Source: JBBQWZ01 sp038210135 (GTDB lineage: Bacteria > Acidobacteriota > Terriglobia > Bryobacterales > Bryobacteraceae). Taken from it: a stretch of 64,000 bases of DNA. Each line of letters opens with the position of its first letter. Position 1 is the stretch's first letter. Below, piece after piece: positions 36,237-44,994 of the stretch. The position numbers were made by a program, and so were the translations under genes. The notes under the pieces were generated by a model. The model saw only the letters and a list, made by a program, of their open reading frames with translations. It was not told where the DNA came from and did not search any database. The stretch lies in assembly GCA_038210135.1 (NCBI GenBank), contig JBBQWZ010000041.1:1-64000 (forward strand). Direction: 5' to 3'.

Positions 36237-38044
36237 ACCGCCTGGCTTTGGTCGCGTTGACGCTGATGACGGCTGCATTGTCCGCGCAGACGCCATGGTC
36301 CGCCGAGTATTGCGTGGGCTGCCATAGTGCGCAACGGAAGATCGGCGGACTCTCGCTTGCCGGCTTTAACGTGGACAATGCGGAAGTCGTCGAGAAGGTG
36401 ATTCTGAAGTTACGCGCCGGCATGATGCCGCCGCCCGGTTCGCGCCGGCCCGCGAAAGCCGAGTTGGACACGATTGTCGAGGCGCTGGAATCGAAAATGG
36501 ACTCCGCGGCGGCGGTCCGCCCGAATCCGGGGTGGAGGCCGTTTCAGCGCCTGAACCGTAGCGACTACGGCCGTGCCATTCACGATTTGCTCGGGCTCGA
36601 CGTGGATGTGACGGCGCTGCTGCCCGCGGATACGGTGAGCGGGGGATTCGACAACATCGCGGACGTGCAAACGTTCTCGCCGATTCTGATGACGGGCTAC
36701 CTGCGCGCCGCCGGCCAGATCGCGCGCCTCGCCGTGACGAATCCGAAAGCAAAGCGGCTGTTGTTTACCTGCCGCCCAGCTGCGCCCTCGCGCGAAACTG
36801 GATGCGCGCAGAGAATACTTCAGGCAGTCACCACCGCTGCCTATCGCGGGACCGCTACACCGAAAGACCTCGAAGATGCGTTGGCGTTTTTCAAAAAAGG
36901 CCGGGATGGTGCGAGTTTTGACAACGGCATCCGGCTGGCGCTGCAATCCATCCTGATGAGCCCGCGATTTCTATTCCGCCTGGAATCACCGATGGACTCG
37001 ACGCTTCGCGTGTCCGACGCCGCGCTTGCCTCGCGCTTGTCTTACTTCATTTGGGGCGCGGCTCCCGACATTGAGCTTGCAAAGGCGGCCGCGAGTGGCG
37101 CGTTGCGAACTCCGAAAGATTTTGAAAAGCAGGTACGCCGATTGCTCGCCGACAGAAACTCCGAAGCGCTGTCCCGCAGGTTCGCCACGCAGTGGCTTCG
37201 GTTGCAAGATCTGGACAAGGTCATCCCGGACGACGCGCTGTTTCCGAAATACACGAGCGAGATCGCGAAACTCATGCGGCGCGAAACAGAACTCTTCTTC
37301 GACAGCGTCGTCCGCGAAGATCGCAACGTGATGGATCTTTTCAACGCCAGGTATTCGTATTGGAACGAAGCCCTGGCGAAGCATTATGGCGTTGCCGGCA
37401 TTGCCGGATCCGCATTCCGCAGAGTCCCCGTGCCGGATGAGCGTCGCGGCCTACTGGGGCAGGGAAGCGTCCTAATGTCCACTTCGCTCTCGGACAGGAC
37501 GTCGCCGGTTCTGCGCGGCAAGTGGATCCTCGAAGTCCTGTTCGGAACGCCGCCGCCTCCTCCGCCTCCGAACGTGCCTTCGCTCGATGAGACCGCGAGG
37601 GCGGTACGGGGGGAAAAGACGTTCTCGACTCGTCAGCGTATTGAGGAGCATCGGCGCAACCCCGCGTGCAGTTCCTGCCACAAGGTGATCGATCCGCCGG
37701 GAATTGCGCTTGAAAACTTCGACGCCACCGGAGCATGGCGCACGAGTGACAACAAAGTCCTGGTCGATGCGCTCGGGGAGTTGTACGACGGAACAAAAAT
37801 GCAGGGACCAAGTGGACTGCGCGACGCACTGAGCGCACATCAGGATCTGGTGTTGCGTAACCTCGCGGAACGCATGATGACCTATGCGACAGGCCGCCGC
37901 ATGGAGGCCTCCGACATGCCCGCGATCCGCGCCATCGTGAACGGCGCGGCCAAAGACGGCAATCGTTTTTCGTCGTTTGTTCTGGGCGTTGCGAACAGCG
38001 CCGCGTTTCAGATGAATCAGCCTCCCTTATCGAAAGCGCAATAA
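36233..38044 (+). CDS. DUF1592 domain c-type cytochrome protein
   Basis: A 603-residue exported protein with signal peptide MNRLALVALTLMTAALSAQ. One heme motif, CVGCH, is followed by the PSD-type modules in order: FNVDNAEVVEKVILKLRAGM, FQRLNRSDYGRAIHDLLGLD (DUF1587), PRFLFRLE and LSYFIWGAAPD (DUF1595/1592), NPACSSCHKVIDPPGIALEN (DUF1588), and the C-terminal LAERMMTYATGR (DUF1585). A second CXXCH (CSSCH) sits in the DUF1588 part. The module order is the standard planctomycete/acidobacterial one. Its start overlaps the preceding stop, and it is followed at four bases by the DUF1552 gene, its usual partner. Confidence 0.92.
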   Translation: MNRLALVALTLMTAALSAQTPWSAEYCVGCHSAQRKIGGLSLAGFNVDNAEVVEKVILKLRAGMMPPPGSRRPAKAELDTIVEALESKMDSAAAVRPNPGWRPFQRLNRSDYGRAIHDLLGLDVDVTALLPADTVSGGFDNIADVQTFSPILMTGYLRAAGQIARLAVTNPKAKRLLFTCRPAAPSRETGCAQRILQAVTTAAYRGTATPKDLEDALAFFKKGRDGASFDNGIRLALQSILMSPRFLFRLESPMDSTLRVSDAALASRLSYFIWGAAPDIELAKAAASGALRTPKDFEKQVRRLLADRNSEALSRRFATQWLRLQDLDKVIPDDALFPKYTSEIAKLMRRETELFFDSVVREDRNVMDLFNARYSYWNEALAKHYGVAGIAGSAFRRVPVPDERRGLLGQGSVLMSTSLSDRTSPVLRGKWILEVLFGTPPPPPPPNVPSLDETARAVRGEKTFSTRQRIEEHRRNPACSSCHKVIDPPGIALENFDATGAWRTSDNKVLVDALGELYDGTKMQGPSGLRDALSAHQDLVLRNLAERMMTYATGRRMEASDMPAIRAIVNGAAKDGNRFSSFVLGVANSAAFQMNQPPLSKAQ

Positions 38045-38048
38045 GCAA

Positions 38049-39422
38049 ATGTTTCTTACGCAAAAACATCTCGACCGGCGAACTCTGCTGCGCGGTCTCG
38101 GAGCGGCCGTCGCGCTGCCTGTTCTCGACGCGATGACACCGGCGCTGCGCGCGCAAGAGCAGGCGAAGAACGTACGCCTGGTGTGCATCGAAATGGTTCA
38201 TGGCGCAGCCGGCAGCTCCGCGATCGGAATCAAGAAAAATCTCTGGTCGCCGGCGAAAATCGGCCGCGGATTCGATCTTGCCCCGACGAGCCTGCGGCCT
38301 CTCGCGCCGTTTCAGGATTATTTGACGATCGTCAGCAACACCGACGTGCCGAGCGCCGAAGCGTTCGAAATCCGCGAAGTCGGCGGCGACCACATTCGCT
38401 CAAGCGCAGTGTTTCTGACGCAGGCGCACCCGAAGCGGACGCAAGGGGCGGACGTCGAAGCGGGAATTTCGATCGACCAGGTATACGCGCAGCGCATGGG
38501 TCAGGCGACCGCGATTCCCTCAATGCAGTTATGCATTGAAGACGTTGACCAGGGCGGCGGATGCGGCTTCGGTTACTCCTGCATTTACTCCGATACGATC
38601 AGCTGGGCGTCCGCCACGCAACCCCTCCCGATGATTCGCGATCCGCGGATCGTGTTTGATGAATTGTTCGGAGTCTTCGGAAGCGGGTCGAATGCGGCCG
38701 AACGCCAAGCCCGCCGCGCCGAGGAACGCAGCATTCTCGATTGGCTGATGACGTCGGTGAAGCGCTTGCAGAAAGACCTGGGCGCGCAGGATCGAACCCG
38801 GCTGGACGATTACCTGGCCAACATTCGCGAAGTGGAACGGCGGATCCAGAAGGCCGAGAACGTCACTGCTCCGCGAGAGATCCCGGCGCCTCCGCGAGGG
38901 ATTCCGGTCTCGTTCTCCGAGCATGTGAAGATGATGTTCGACTTGCAGGCGCTGGCGTTCGCCTCCGACATCACCCGGGTGTTTTCTTTCAAGCTGGGCC
39001 GCGACAATTCGAACCGTACGTATCCGGAGAGCGGCTTCAAGGGCGCGTTTCATCCGACTTCGCATCATGGCGGGAAGGAGGATCGCATTCTCGACTTCGC
39101 GAAGTTAAATACGTTCCACATCAGCCTGATTCCGTATTTTCTCGAGAAGCTGAAGAACACGCCCGACGGCGACGGCAACCTGCTCGACAACACGCTGCTG
39201 CTGTATGGATCGCCGATGGGCGATTCGAACGAGCACAATCACAAGAAGGTGCCGTTCTTGCTCGCGGGGCGCGCGGGCGGGGCGTTGAAAGGCGGAGTCC
39301 ACATTCAGGCTCCGAATGAGACTCCGCTGGCGAATGTGATGTTGAGCGTTTTGCACGGCATCGGCATGCCGGAACTGAATGAGTTCGGCGATAGCGAAGG
39401 CGTGCTCGATCTGAACGGCTGA
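38049..39422 (+). CDS. DUF1552 family protein, Tat-exported
   Basis: A 457-residue protein. It begins with a twin-arginine signal (LDRRTLLRGLGAAVALPVLD), then VRLVCIEMVHGAAGSS and TIVSNTDVPSAEAFEIREVG. It ends with LLYGSPMGDSNEHNHKKVPF, LLAGRAGGALKGG and PLANVMLSVLHGIGMPELNE. DUF1552 proteins belong to the alkaline-phosphatase-like/sulfatase-like DUF1501 group and pair with DUF1592/1587 cytochromes. The pair is thought to act together in the periplasm or on the cell surface; no enzyme activity has been established. Confidence 0.92.
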   Translation: MFLTQKHLDRRTLLRGLGAAVALPVLDAMTPALRAQEQAKNVRLVCIEMVHGAAGSSAIGIKKNLWSPAKIGRGFDLAPTSLRPLAPFQDYLTIVSNTDVPSAEAFEIREVGGDHIRSSAVFLTQAHPKRTQGADVEAGISIDQVYAQRMGQATAIPSMQLCIEDVDQGGGCGFGYSCIYSDTISWASATQPLPMIRDPRIVFDELFGVFGSGSNAAERQARRAEERSILDWLMTSVKRLQKDLGAQDRTRLDDYLANIREVERRIQKAENVTAPREIPAPPRGIPVSFSEHVKMMFDLQALAFASDITRVFSFKLGRDNSNRTYPESGFKGAFHPTSHHGGKEDRILDFAKLNTFHISLIPYFLEKLKNTPDGDGNLLDNTLLLYGSPMGDSNEHNHKKVPFLLAGRAGGALKGGVHIQAPNETPLANVMLSVLHGIGMPELNEFGDSEGVLDLNG

Positions 39423-39575
39423 CAGCCGGTTCAGGCGGAACGGTAAGCGGCGCATCCGACCGCGCACCGAAGAAAGGCGAAGGCCGCGACGTAGCGCCAC
39501 TTGAAAACCTTGCCGAGGTGGAGTTTGGCGAATCCGACGAAGACCAGCAGCGGGATCGCCTCCTGCCCGGACCGC

Positions 39576-40226
39576 TTACGCGTGCGTGCGGGGGGCTTTC
39601 CGAGAAGCCCTACATCTTGCGGCACCGACGGCCAGCAGACCGCTGCCGAGCAGCAGGAACGCGCCGGGTTCCGGGACACCGCTGGGGGACGGGGCGTCGT
39701 CGGCGAAGTTCGCCTGAAAGGTGAGGTTGAAGCCGTTCCCGGCGAAGTTATTCCAGACCGTTGGCGTCGACGCGCTCAGCAGCCAGAGATTTCCGCCGGT
39801 GTAGCTGTTCTGGTTCAGATTGAAGGCTGCCGCGCCTCCGCTGTATCCGTTTTGGTCTATGACCGCGCCGTACAGCGTGCCTGGGGTGAGCGAGACGCTC
39901 ATGTTTACCAGGTTGTCCGTAAAGCTGTTCGGTAGGAAAAAGTATTGCGAATCGTAGAGCGATGCGCCGATCGGTCCCGAACTAGCGTCCCAAACAAAAA
40001 TATGCAGTTGCGCCGCTTGGCCGGCCGCCGGATACATCTTGAATTGGAAGCTGGTCAGAATACTCGCGGAAGCAACCGAAAAGGTTTGTGCTTCTTTGAT
40101 ATAGCCGCCGGTGGCGTCGCCGACCCAATCGGGATACGTGTTGACGAATGAGGCTGCCGTGGCCGGCAGCCCGAGAGTGATTCCGCAGGCGAGTACCTGC
40201 AGTGTGCGTAACGCGAACGCGTTCAT
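39576..40226 (-). CDS. PEP-CTERM sorting domain protein
   Basis: A 216-residue exported protein. It has a signal peptide (LACGITLGLPATAASF), a beta-rich body (IKEAQTFSVASASILTSFQF, GTLYGAVIDQNGYSGGAAAF), and the sorting tail VPEPGAFLLLGSGLLAVGAA with a basic C-terminus (RCRASRKAP). The body resembles choice-of-anchor proteins that are common in the PEP-CTERM set. It is the second such protein of the window. The 150 bases after its stop contain an open minus-strand frame ending at 39431 that reads LLVFVGFAKLHLGKVFKWRY, possibly a membrane-protein remnant. Confidence 0.85.
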   Translation of the reverse strand: MNAFALRTLQVLACGITLGLPATAASFVNTYPDWVGDATGGYIKEAQTFSVASASILTSFQFKMYPAAGQAAQLHIFVWDASSGPIGASLYDSQYFFLPNSFTDNLVNMSVSLTPGTLYGAVIDQNGYSGGAAAFNLNQNSYTGGNLWLLSASTPTVWNNFAGNGFNLTFQANFADDAPSPSGVPEPGAFLLLGSGLLAVGAARCRASRKAPRTHA

Positions 40227-40322
40227 AAGTCCTCCGAATGATTGCGGTTTTTACGGGTTCTAAAGTGACCGTGTTGTTGCCGCTTAACTTAAAGAGGAGG
40301 ACGGGTAGGCGATATTTGTAGG

Positions 40323-41174
40323 CTACTTCTCGATCTTCTCGAGTTTCTTGAGGGTCGACGGAATCAGGAACTTGTCGTCGGTGAGCTTCTGATTGATGGT
40401 GACGGTGTCGGAGAAGATCTCGTAGATTTTCTCGCCGTTGCGTTCGCGGAGGATGGTGAACGGCCACTGCACTCCGCCGCCGACATCGCGGTACTTCGAA
40501 TAGATAGTCACTTCGTCAATGCGGTCGCGCGAGATGGGGTCGCGGCGATAGAACATTTGCTTCACCGGAAGCTTGGTGGATTGGTGGAAGCTAACCGTGA
40601 CCGTCCGGTTGTCCGAGTCCGTGATGTCCACCACCTCGACCGGCTGGTTGCCCCAAACCTCCGTCGCCTGCCACTCAAAAACCATGCCTGGTTCCTTCAG
40701 GCGCTGGCGCAGGATGTAGAAGACGTTGTGAAGGGTGGATAGCCGCCACCGTTCGATCTGGTCGGCGGGCATGGGGCGCGCACCGCGGAAGTTGATCTCC
40801 CAGCCTTCGGTTTCAGTGAACAGCACCGAATTGTCTTCGGTCTTTCCAAAGCTTTGCCGTTCACGTTGACCGATTTGCTTGGGATCGGGCGGGGCGTTTA
40901 GGTACCGCGTGTAGATCTTCGCAAATGACAGGCCGCGAAGTTGCTCGCGATAGAAGGAGTACGCCCGGCCGTGCTCGATTCGGTCCTGCATGGCGAGGTA
41001 CGTATCGCCGCCCACGGCAGTGAGTGCCTCCATCACCATTCGCTTGCCTTTGACTTCGCGCGGCTCCTTCGGTCCGGCTTTTTTCGCGGTGTCAGGCGGG
41101 GCGGTCGCGGGCCGGAACTGCGCCAGCAGAGGCGTGGCAGCGGCGGCCGTAAGTAAGAGTTGTCGTCTTGTCAT
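40323..41174 (-). CDS. Exported LolA-like (outer-membrane lipoprotein-sorting) protein
   Basis: A 283-residue protein. The ATG at 41174 opens a twin-arginine-like signal (MTRRQLLLTAAAATPLLAQ). The mature protein runs ALTAVGGDTYLAMQDRIEHG, ETEGWEINFRGARPMP, WGNQPVEVVDITDSDNRTVT and HQSTKLPVKQMFYRRD, a half-barrel arrangement like LolA/LolB and sigma-E regulator RseB domains. The upstream M16 protein carries a similar domain, which suggests a shared role in handling lipoproteins. A 31-base repeat array lies between the two. Confidence 0.75.
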   Translation of the reverse strand: MTRRQLLLTAAAATPLLAQFRPATAPPDTAKKAGPKEPREVKGKRMVMEALTAVGGDTYLAMQDRIEHGRAYSFYREQLRGLSFAKIYTRYLNAPPDPKQIGQRERQSFGKTEDNSVLFTETEGWEINFRGARPMPADQIERWRLSTLHNVFYILRQRLKEPGMVFEWQATEVWGNQPVEVVDITDSDNRTVTVSFHQSTKLPVKQMFYRRDPISRDRIDEVTIYSKYRDVGGGVQWPFTILRERNGEKIYEIFSDTVTINQKLTDDKFLIPSTLKKLEKIEK

Positions 41175-41190
41175 CGTAGTCTTATCAAAA

Positions 41191-41314
41191 ACCCAGGCCG
41201 GAGGCCTAGGCCATCTCACATACCCAGGCCGGAGGCCTAGGCCGCATCACATACCCAGGCCGGAGGCCTAGGCCACATCACATACCCAGGCCGGAGGCCT
41301 AGGCCACATCAGGG
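41191..41314. repeat. Four tandem 31-bp palindromic repeats
   Basis: Four consecutive units begin at 41191, 41222, 41253 and 41284, each acccaggccggaggcctagg plus cc and a short variable end (atctcacat, gcatcacat, acatcacat). The core, ggccggaggcctaggcc, has strong inverted symmetry, so each unit can fold. The array lies wholly between two minus-strand genes and its last unit overlaps the stop of the M16 gene (41309-41311). There are no spacers, so it is not CRISPR. Confidence 0.92.
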
Positions 41315-43441
41315 ATTTGCGGGAGCGGACTTGGGTGCTTCGGGCTTCTTTGCCAGGTCCTCGGGCTTGAAGCCGTTATTCAGTTTCAGGTCGGAAGTGA
41401 TCAGGTCGCCGAACTTGCGGCCATCCTGCGTCACCGTGATTTTGAACGGAAGCTTCACGTTATCTACGTCGCGCCAATCCCCGTAGGCGGATTCAACTTT
41501 CGAGGGCTTGCCGGCCGCTCCGGGAGTTTCATAGGTTAGCTTGGCTGGCAGTCCATCGGCGGCGAGTTCGATGGTCGCGGCCATTCCTCCCACCGCTGTG
41601 ATTTGGACAGCTTCGGGACCGGAGACGGTTACGACGCGTAACGGATCGCGATCGCTGAGGATGAGCGGAACGATTTGGCGGAACGCTTCGCCGCGAGCCT
41701 GTTCTACGACCGGACCGGGCATGGGCTGGAAGCCTTGCGGCGTCATCAGCCAACCGGAAATTCCGTCGGTGTAGGCGGTGACGCGGCCGAAAGGCAAGTC
41801 CTGCTCCTGGCGGATGATCGACGGGAAAATTGAGCGGTTGAATTGCTTCAGACTCATGGCGGGAACGTCCACATGCATCTGCATGTCGCGGATCGCGGCG
41901 AGGTTTTGGGACCCGCCCATCGCTTGCTGGGCTTTCTTCAGCAGTTGGACGGCTGCGGGCGAAGAGCTTTTGGCGGCGTTGTTCGATAGGGCCGCTTTCG
42001 GCTCCGGGATGGTGAGATCGATCGGCTTCACTTTGGCGAAGGGCGTTCCGAAGCTGGCGCCGAGGTCGGTCAGCGGCTTTCCGAATTCTGACGAGTTTCC
42101 GACGGCGACAATCGCCATTTCAGAAGGCCGGAAATACTGCTTCGCAACGCGCAGGACGTCGGCGCGCGTAACCGCCGCGATGGCTTTCTGGTAATTGAAC
42201 AGGAAGTCGCGCGGATAGCCGTGATACTCGTACTGCATCAGGCGGTTCAGCGTCTTGCTGGGCCGATCGAAGAAAAACACGAAGCTGTTTTCGGCGGCCT
42301 GCTTGGCGTCGTTGAGTTCCTCTTCGGTCACTTGGCCGGTGCGCAGTTTTTCGAGCTCGACCTGAACCGCGATCAGCGCTTCGGTGGTCGATTTCGATTT
42401 CGTACTGCCTTCAATCGTGAACGTGCCCGGGGCGTTATATCCCGCGCCCCAACTGGCGCTGATGCCATAGGCATATCCGAGTTGGCTGCGCACGCGGCGC
42501 ATCAGGCGGGACGAAAAGCCCTGGCCGAGAATGTCGGCCGCGACTTGCAGGGCGGGGTAATCCTTGTCGCGAAGCGATCCGCCCAAATGGCCGAGTTGGA
42601 AAAATGTCTGAGTGACGTCCTTCTTTTCGGCGAAGTACACGCCGGGCTGCACGACCTGCGAGACCTTCGGGAAGGTGGGCACGGGCGGTTGCTGGACGGT
42701 CCAGTCTTTGAAGGCGGCTTCGAGCTTCGCGCGCATGTCGGCCGCTTTAAAATCGCCGTACACCGCGAGCATGATGTTCGCCGGAAAATAGTAGCGCTTG
42801 TAGAACTCGACGAGGTCGTTCCGCTGAATGTTGTTGATGTGTTCGTACTCGATGCGCCAGCCGTACGGCGAATCGTGCCCATAAAGTAGCGATTGATACT
42901 CGCGCGATGCGATGTCGCCGGCTTCGTCGTTGCGGCGCGAGATCGCGCTCTTGTATTGCGCTTTGGTGAGGTCGATCTTGTCCTGGCGGAATTCAGGATT
43001 CATCAGGACGTCGCGGAAGACGGCAAGCGTGCGATCGTTGTGTCCCTTGAGCGAGCTGAAACTGAGTGTCCCCGAGGCTTCGCCGATGGAGCTTTCGACG
43101 GACGCGGCAAGGTTCTCGAGCTCCTCGTCGATCTGATCGCCGGTTTTCGATTTGGTTCCTCCGGAACGAAGGACGCCGCCGGTGATATCGGCGAGTCCGC
43201 GCTTGTTGGCCGGGTCGAAGAGGTTGCCCGTGCGGACCAGCGCGAAGCCGGAAATCACCGGCAGCTCGTGATCCTCGAGCAGGTAGATCTTCATGCCGTT
43301 CGGCAGCTTGAAGGTTTCAGGGGTTGGAATCACCACCTGTTTCAGCGGCGGATATTTGAGGCTTTTGTACGCTTCCAGAGGCTTCGGCGCGGTCTGCGCG
43401 AAGGCGGCCAAGGCGGCTAACAATACGAGTCCGAATTTCAC
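41309..43441 (-). CDS. M16 family protein, non-catalytic subunit, fused to a LolA-like domain
   Basis: A 710-residue exported protein. The start is GTG at 43439-43441, which overlaps the stop of the previous gene (GTGA) and follows an aggagg ribosome site; it opens a signal peptide (FGLVLLAALAAFAQT). Two M16 repeats follow (FKLPNGMKIYLLEDHELPVI; SSRLMRRVRSQLGYAYGISA). In the zinc position the protein has GLADITGGVLRSGGT, without HXXEH, so it lacks catalytic zinc. Residues about 520-700 form a LolA-like half-barrel (MHVDVPAMSLKQFNRSIFPS, ITVTQDGRKFGDLITSDLKL). It forms an operon with the catalytic partner. Confidence 0.87.
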   Translation of the reverse strand: MKFGLVLLAALAAFAQTAPKPLEAYKSLKYPPLKQVVIPTPETFKLPNGMKIYLLEDHELPVISGFALVRTGNLFDPANKRGLADITGGVLRSGGTKSKTGDQIDEELENLAASVESSIGEASGTLSFSSLKGHNDRTLAVFRDVLMNPEFRQDKIDLTKAQYKSAISRRNDEAGDIASREYQSLLYGHDSPYGWRIEYEHINNIQRNDLVEFYKRYYFPANIMLAVYGDFKAADMRAKLEAAFKDWTVQQPPVPTFPKVSQVVQPGVYFAEKKDVTQTFFQLGHLGGSLRDKDYPALQVAADILGQGFSSRLMRRVRSQLGYAYGISASWGAGYNAPGTFTIEGSTKSKSTTEALIAVQVELEKLRTGQVTEEELNDAKQAAENSFVFFFDRPSKTLNRLMQYEYHGYPRDFLFNYQKAIAAVTRADVLRVAKQYFRPSEMAIVAVGNSSEFGKPLTDLGASFGTPFAKVKPIDLTIPEPKAALSNNAAKSSSPAAVQLLKKAQQAMGGSQNLAAIRDMQMHVDVPAMSLKQFNRSIFPSIIRQEQDLPFGRVTAYTDGISGWLMTPQGFQPMPGPVVEQARGEAFRQIVPLILSDRDPLRVVTVSGPEAVQITAVGGMAATIELAADGLPAKLTYETPGAAGKPSKVESAYGDWRDVDNVKLPFKITVTQDGRKFGDLITSDLKLNNGFKPEDLAKKPEAPKSAPANP

Positions 43442-44952
43442 TTGGCCTCCTGAGCGGCCGGAGCGCCGGCCGGTTGCACGGTCCAGGCCACGGTCCGATT
43501 CTTTTGCGCGAGGTAGGTTTTCGCGACGCGCTGGACATCGGACGGAGTCACTTTTTCGATGTCGTCGAGATCGGTGAACAGCTTGCGCCAATCACCCTCG
43601 AGCACGGCGTAGGTGGTGAGTTCCGAAGCCAGGCCCATGTTGTTATCGAGCTTGCGAATCAGTTGGGCGCGAAGTTTGGTTTTCACGCGCGCGAGCGATT
43701 CGGAGTCGATTGGCGTCTTCTTCATCCGTTCGATGACTTCGTAGACGGCTTTTTCGTTTTCGTCGAGCGTCTTTCCGGCGTTGGGCACGACGAAGAACAG
43801 CATCAGACTTGGGTACTTGCTGCCGGGGAAATCGGTTTGCGACCCGGCGCCGAGGGCGAGTTGCTTGTCGCGGACCAGTTCCTTGTACAGAATTCCCGTA
43901 CGGCCGGCGGAAAGGACATTGGACAGAACGTCGAGGGCGGGTCCGTCGGGATGTTTTCCGTCTGGCACGTGGTAAGCGATCGCGAGAACGGGTTGTGCCG
44001 GAGATTCGACGGCGACACGGCGCTCGCCTTCCTGGGGCGGCTCGGTGGTCCGAACGGCCGGAGGCAACGGACCGGCGGGGATCGAACCAAAATATTTTTC
44101 GGCGAAGGCGTGAGCCTGTTTCGGATCGACGTCGCCGGCGATTCCGACGGTGATGTTGCCTGGCACATAGTGCTCGCGGAAGAAGCGCATGGCTTCGGGC
44201 TCGCGGAAGTTTTCGATGTCGCTGGCCCAGCCGCCGGGCATGTTGTGATACGGATGCGCCGAATACGCGGCGGCGAGCAATGCTTCGACCAGCTTGCCTT
44301 GCGGAGAGGATTCGACGCGCATGCGACGCTCCTCGCGGACCACGTCGCGCTCTTTGTAGAACTCGCGGAAAACCGGATTGCGGAAGCGGGCGGATTCGAG
44401 CAGGAACCACAGCTCCAGGCGATTGGCGGGGAAGCTGTAGTAATAATTCGTGGAGTCCTCGGCGGTTCCGGCGTTCAGGCCGACGCCGCCATTCCGCTCG
44501 ACTACCTTGTCGTATTCGTTCGGTTCGACGTACTCATCTGCTCTTGCGACGGCTTCGTGCAGGCCTTCTTCAAGGGTCGCAATGCGTTTCGGATCCGCCT
44601 TGACGCCCTTCCGGCGCTCCTGCTCGAGCTTGTCGTAGGCGGTTTCGATTCCCGCGAGGGCGGCTTTTTCTAGGGTCCAATTCTTCGAGCCGATGCTCGG
44701 AGTGCCCTTGAAGGCCATGTGCTCCATCATGTGAGCGATGCCGGTCCGGCCGTTGGGGTCGTCCACGGCTCCGGCGTTTACATAGGTGTTGAACGACACT
44801 ACGGGAGCGCCGTGGCGTTCGACGATCAGGAAGTGCATTCCGTTCGGGAGCGTGAATTCAGTGACCTTCTTTTCAAACTCTTTGAGCGACTGCGAAAAGA
44901 CAGGCAGGGCAGCGAGAAAACCGGCTAAAAGCCAGCGGGGGTAACGTTTCAT
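43438..44952 (-). CDS. M16 family zinc peptidase, catalytic subunit
   Basis: A 504-residue exported protease with signal peptide MKRYPRWLLAGFLAALPVFS. It has the inverted zinc motif HMMEH (His74, Glu77, His78) and a downstream Glu-rich helix (KGVKADPKRIATLEEG). The second M16 repeat has LSAGRTGILYKELVRDKQLA, as in pitrilysin/processing-peptidase proteins. The pair with a non-catalytic subunit resembles known alpha/beta M16 peptidases that degrade peptides in the periplasm. It is divergent from the M14 carboxypeptidase. Confidence 0.93.
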   Translation of the reverse strand: MKRYPRWLLAGFLAALPVFSQSLKEFEKKVTEFTLPNGMHFLIVERHGAPVVSFNTYVNAGAVDDPNGRTGIAHMMEHMAFKGTPSIGSKNWTLEKAALAGIETAYDKLEQERRKGVKADPKRIATLEEGLHEAVARADEYVEPNEYDKVVERNGGVGLNAGTAEDSTNYYYSFPANRLELWFLLESARFRNPVFREFYKERDVVREERRMRVESSPQGKLVEALLAAAYSAHPYHNMPGGWASDIENFREPEAMRFFREHYVPGNITVGIAGDVDPKQAHAFAEKYFGSIPAGPLPPAVRTTEPPQEGERRVAVESPAQPVLAIAYHVPDGKHPDGPALDVLSNVLSAGRTGILYKELVRDKQLALGAGSQTDFPGSKYPSLMLFFVVPNAGKTLDENEKAVYEVIERMKKTPIDSESLARVKTKLRAQLIRKLDNNMGLASELTTYAVLEGDWRKLFTDLDDIEKVTPSDVQRVAKTYLAQKNRTVAWTVQPAGAPAAQEAK

Positions 44953-44994
44953 AGGAAAGACGCGTTCTTATCCTCTAGGGTACAATCACGCGAT

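Noticed and set aside
39431..39575. Extra minus-strand gene ending at 39431
   Set aside because: The end looks membrane-protein-like but has no start of its own outside the PEP-CTERM gene; kept only as a possible remnant.
41191..41314. Possible CRISPR array
   Set aside because: The 31-bp units are contiguous with no spacers, and no cas gene is near.
43474..44673. Open frame of 399 codons antisense to the M16 protease
   Set aside because: It mirrors the codon pattern of the true gene; the product has no signal or fold-like features.
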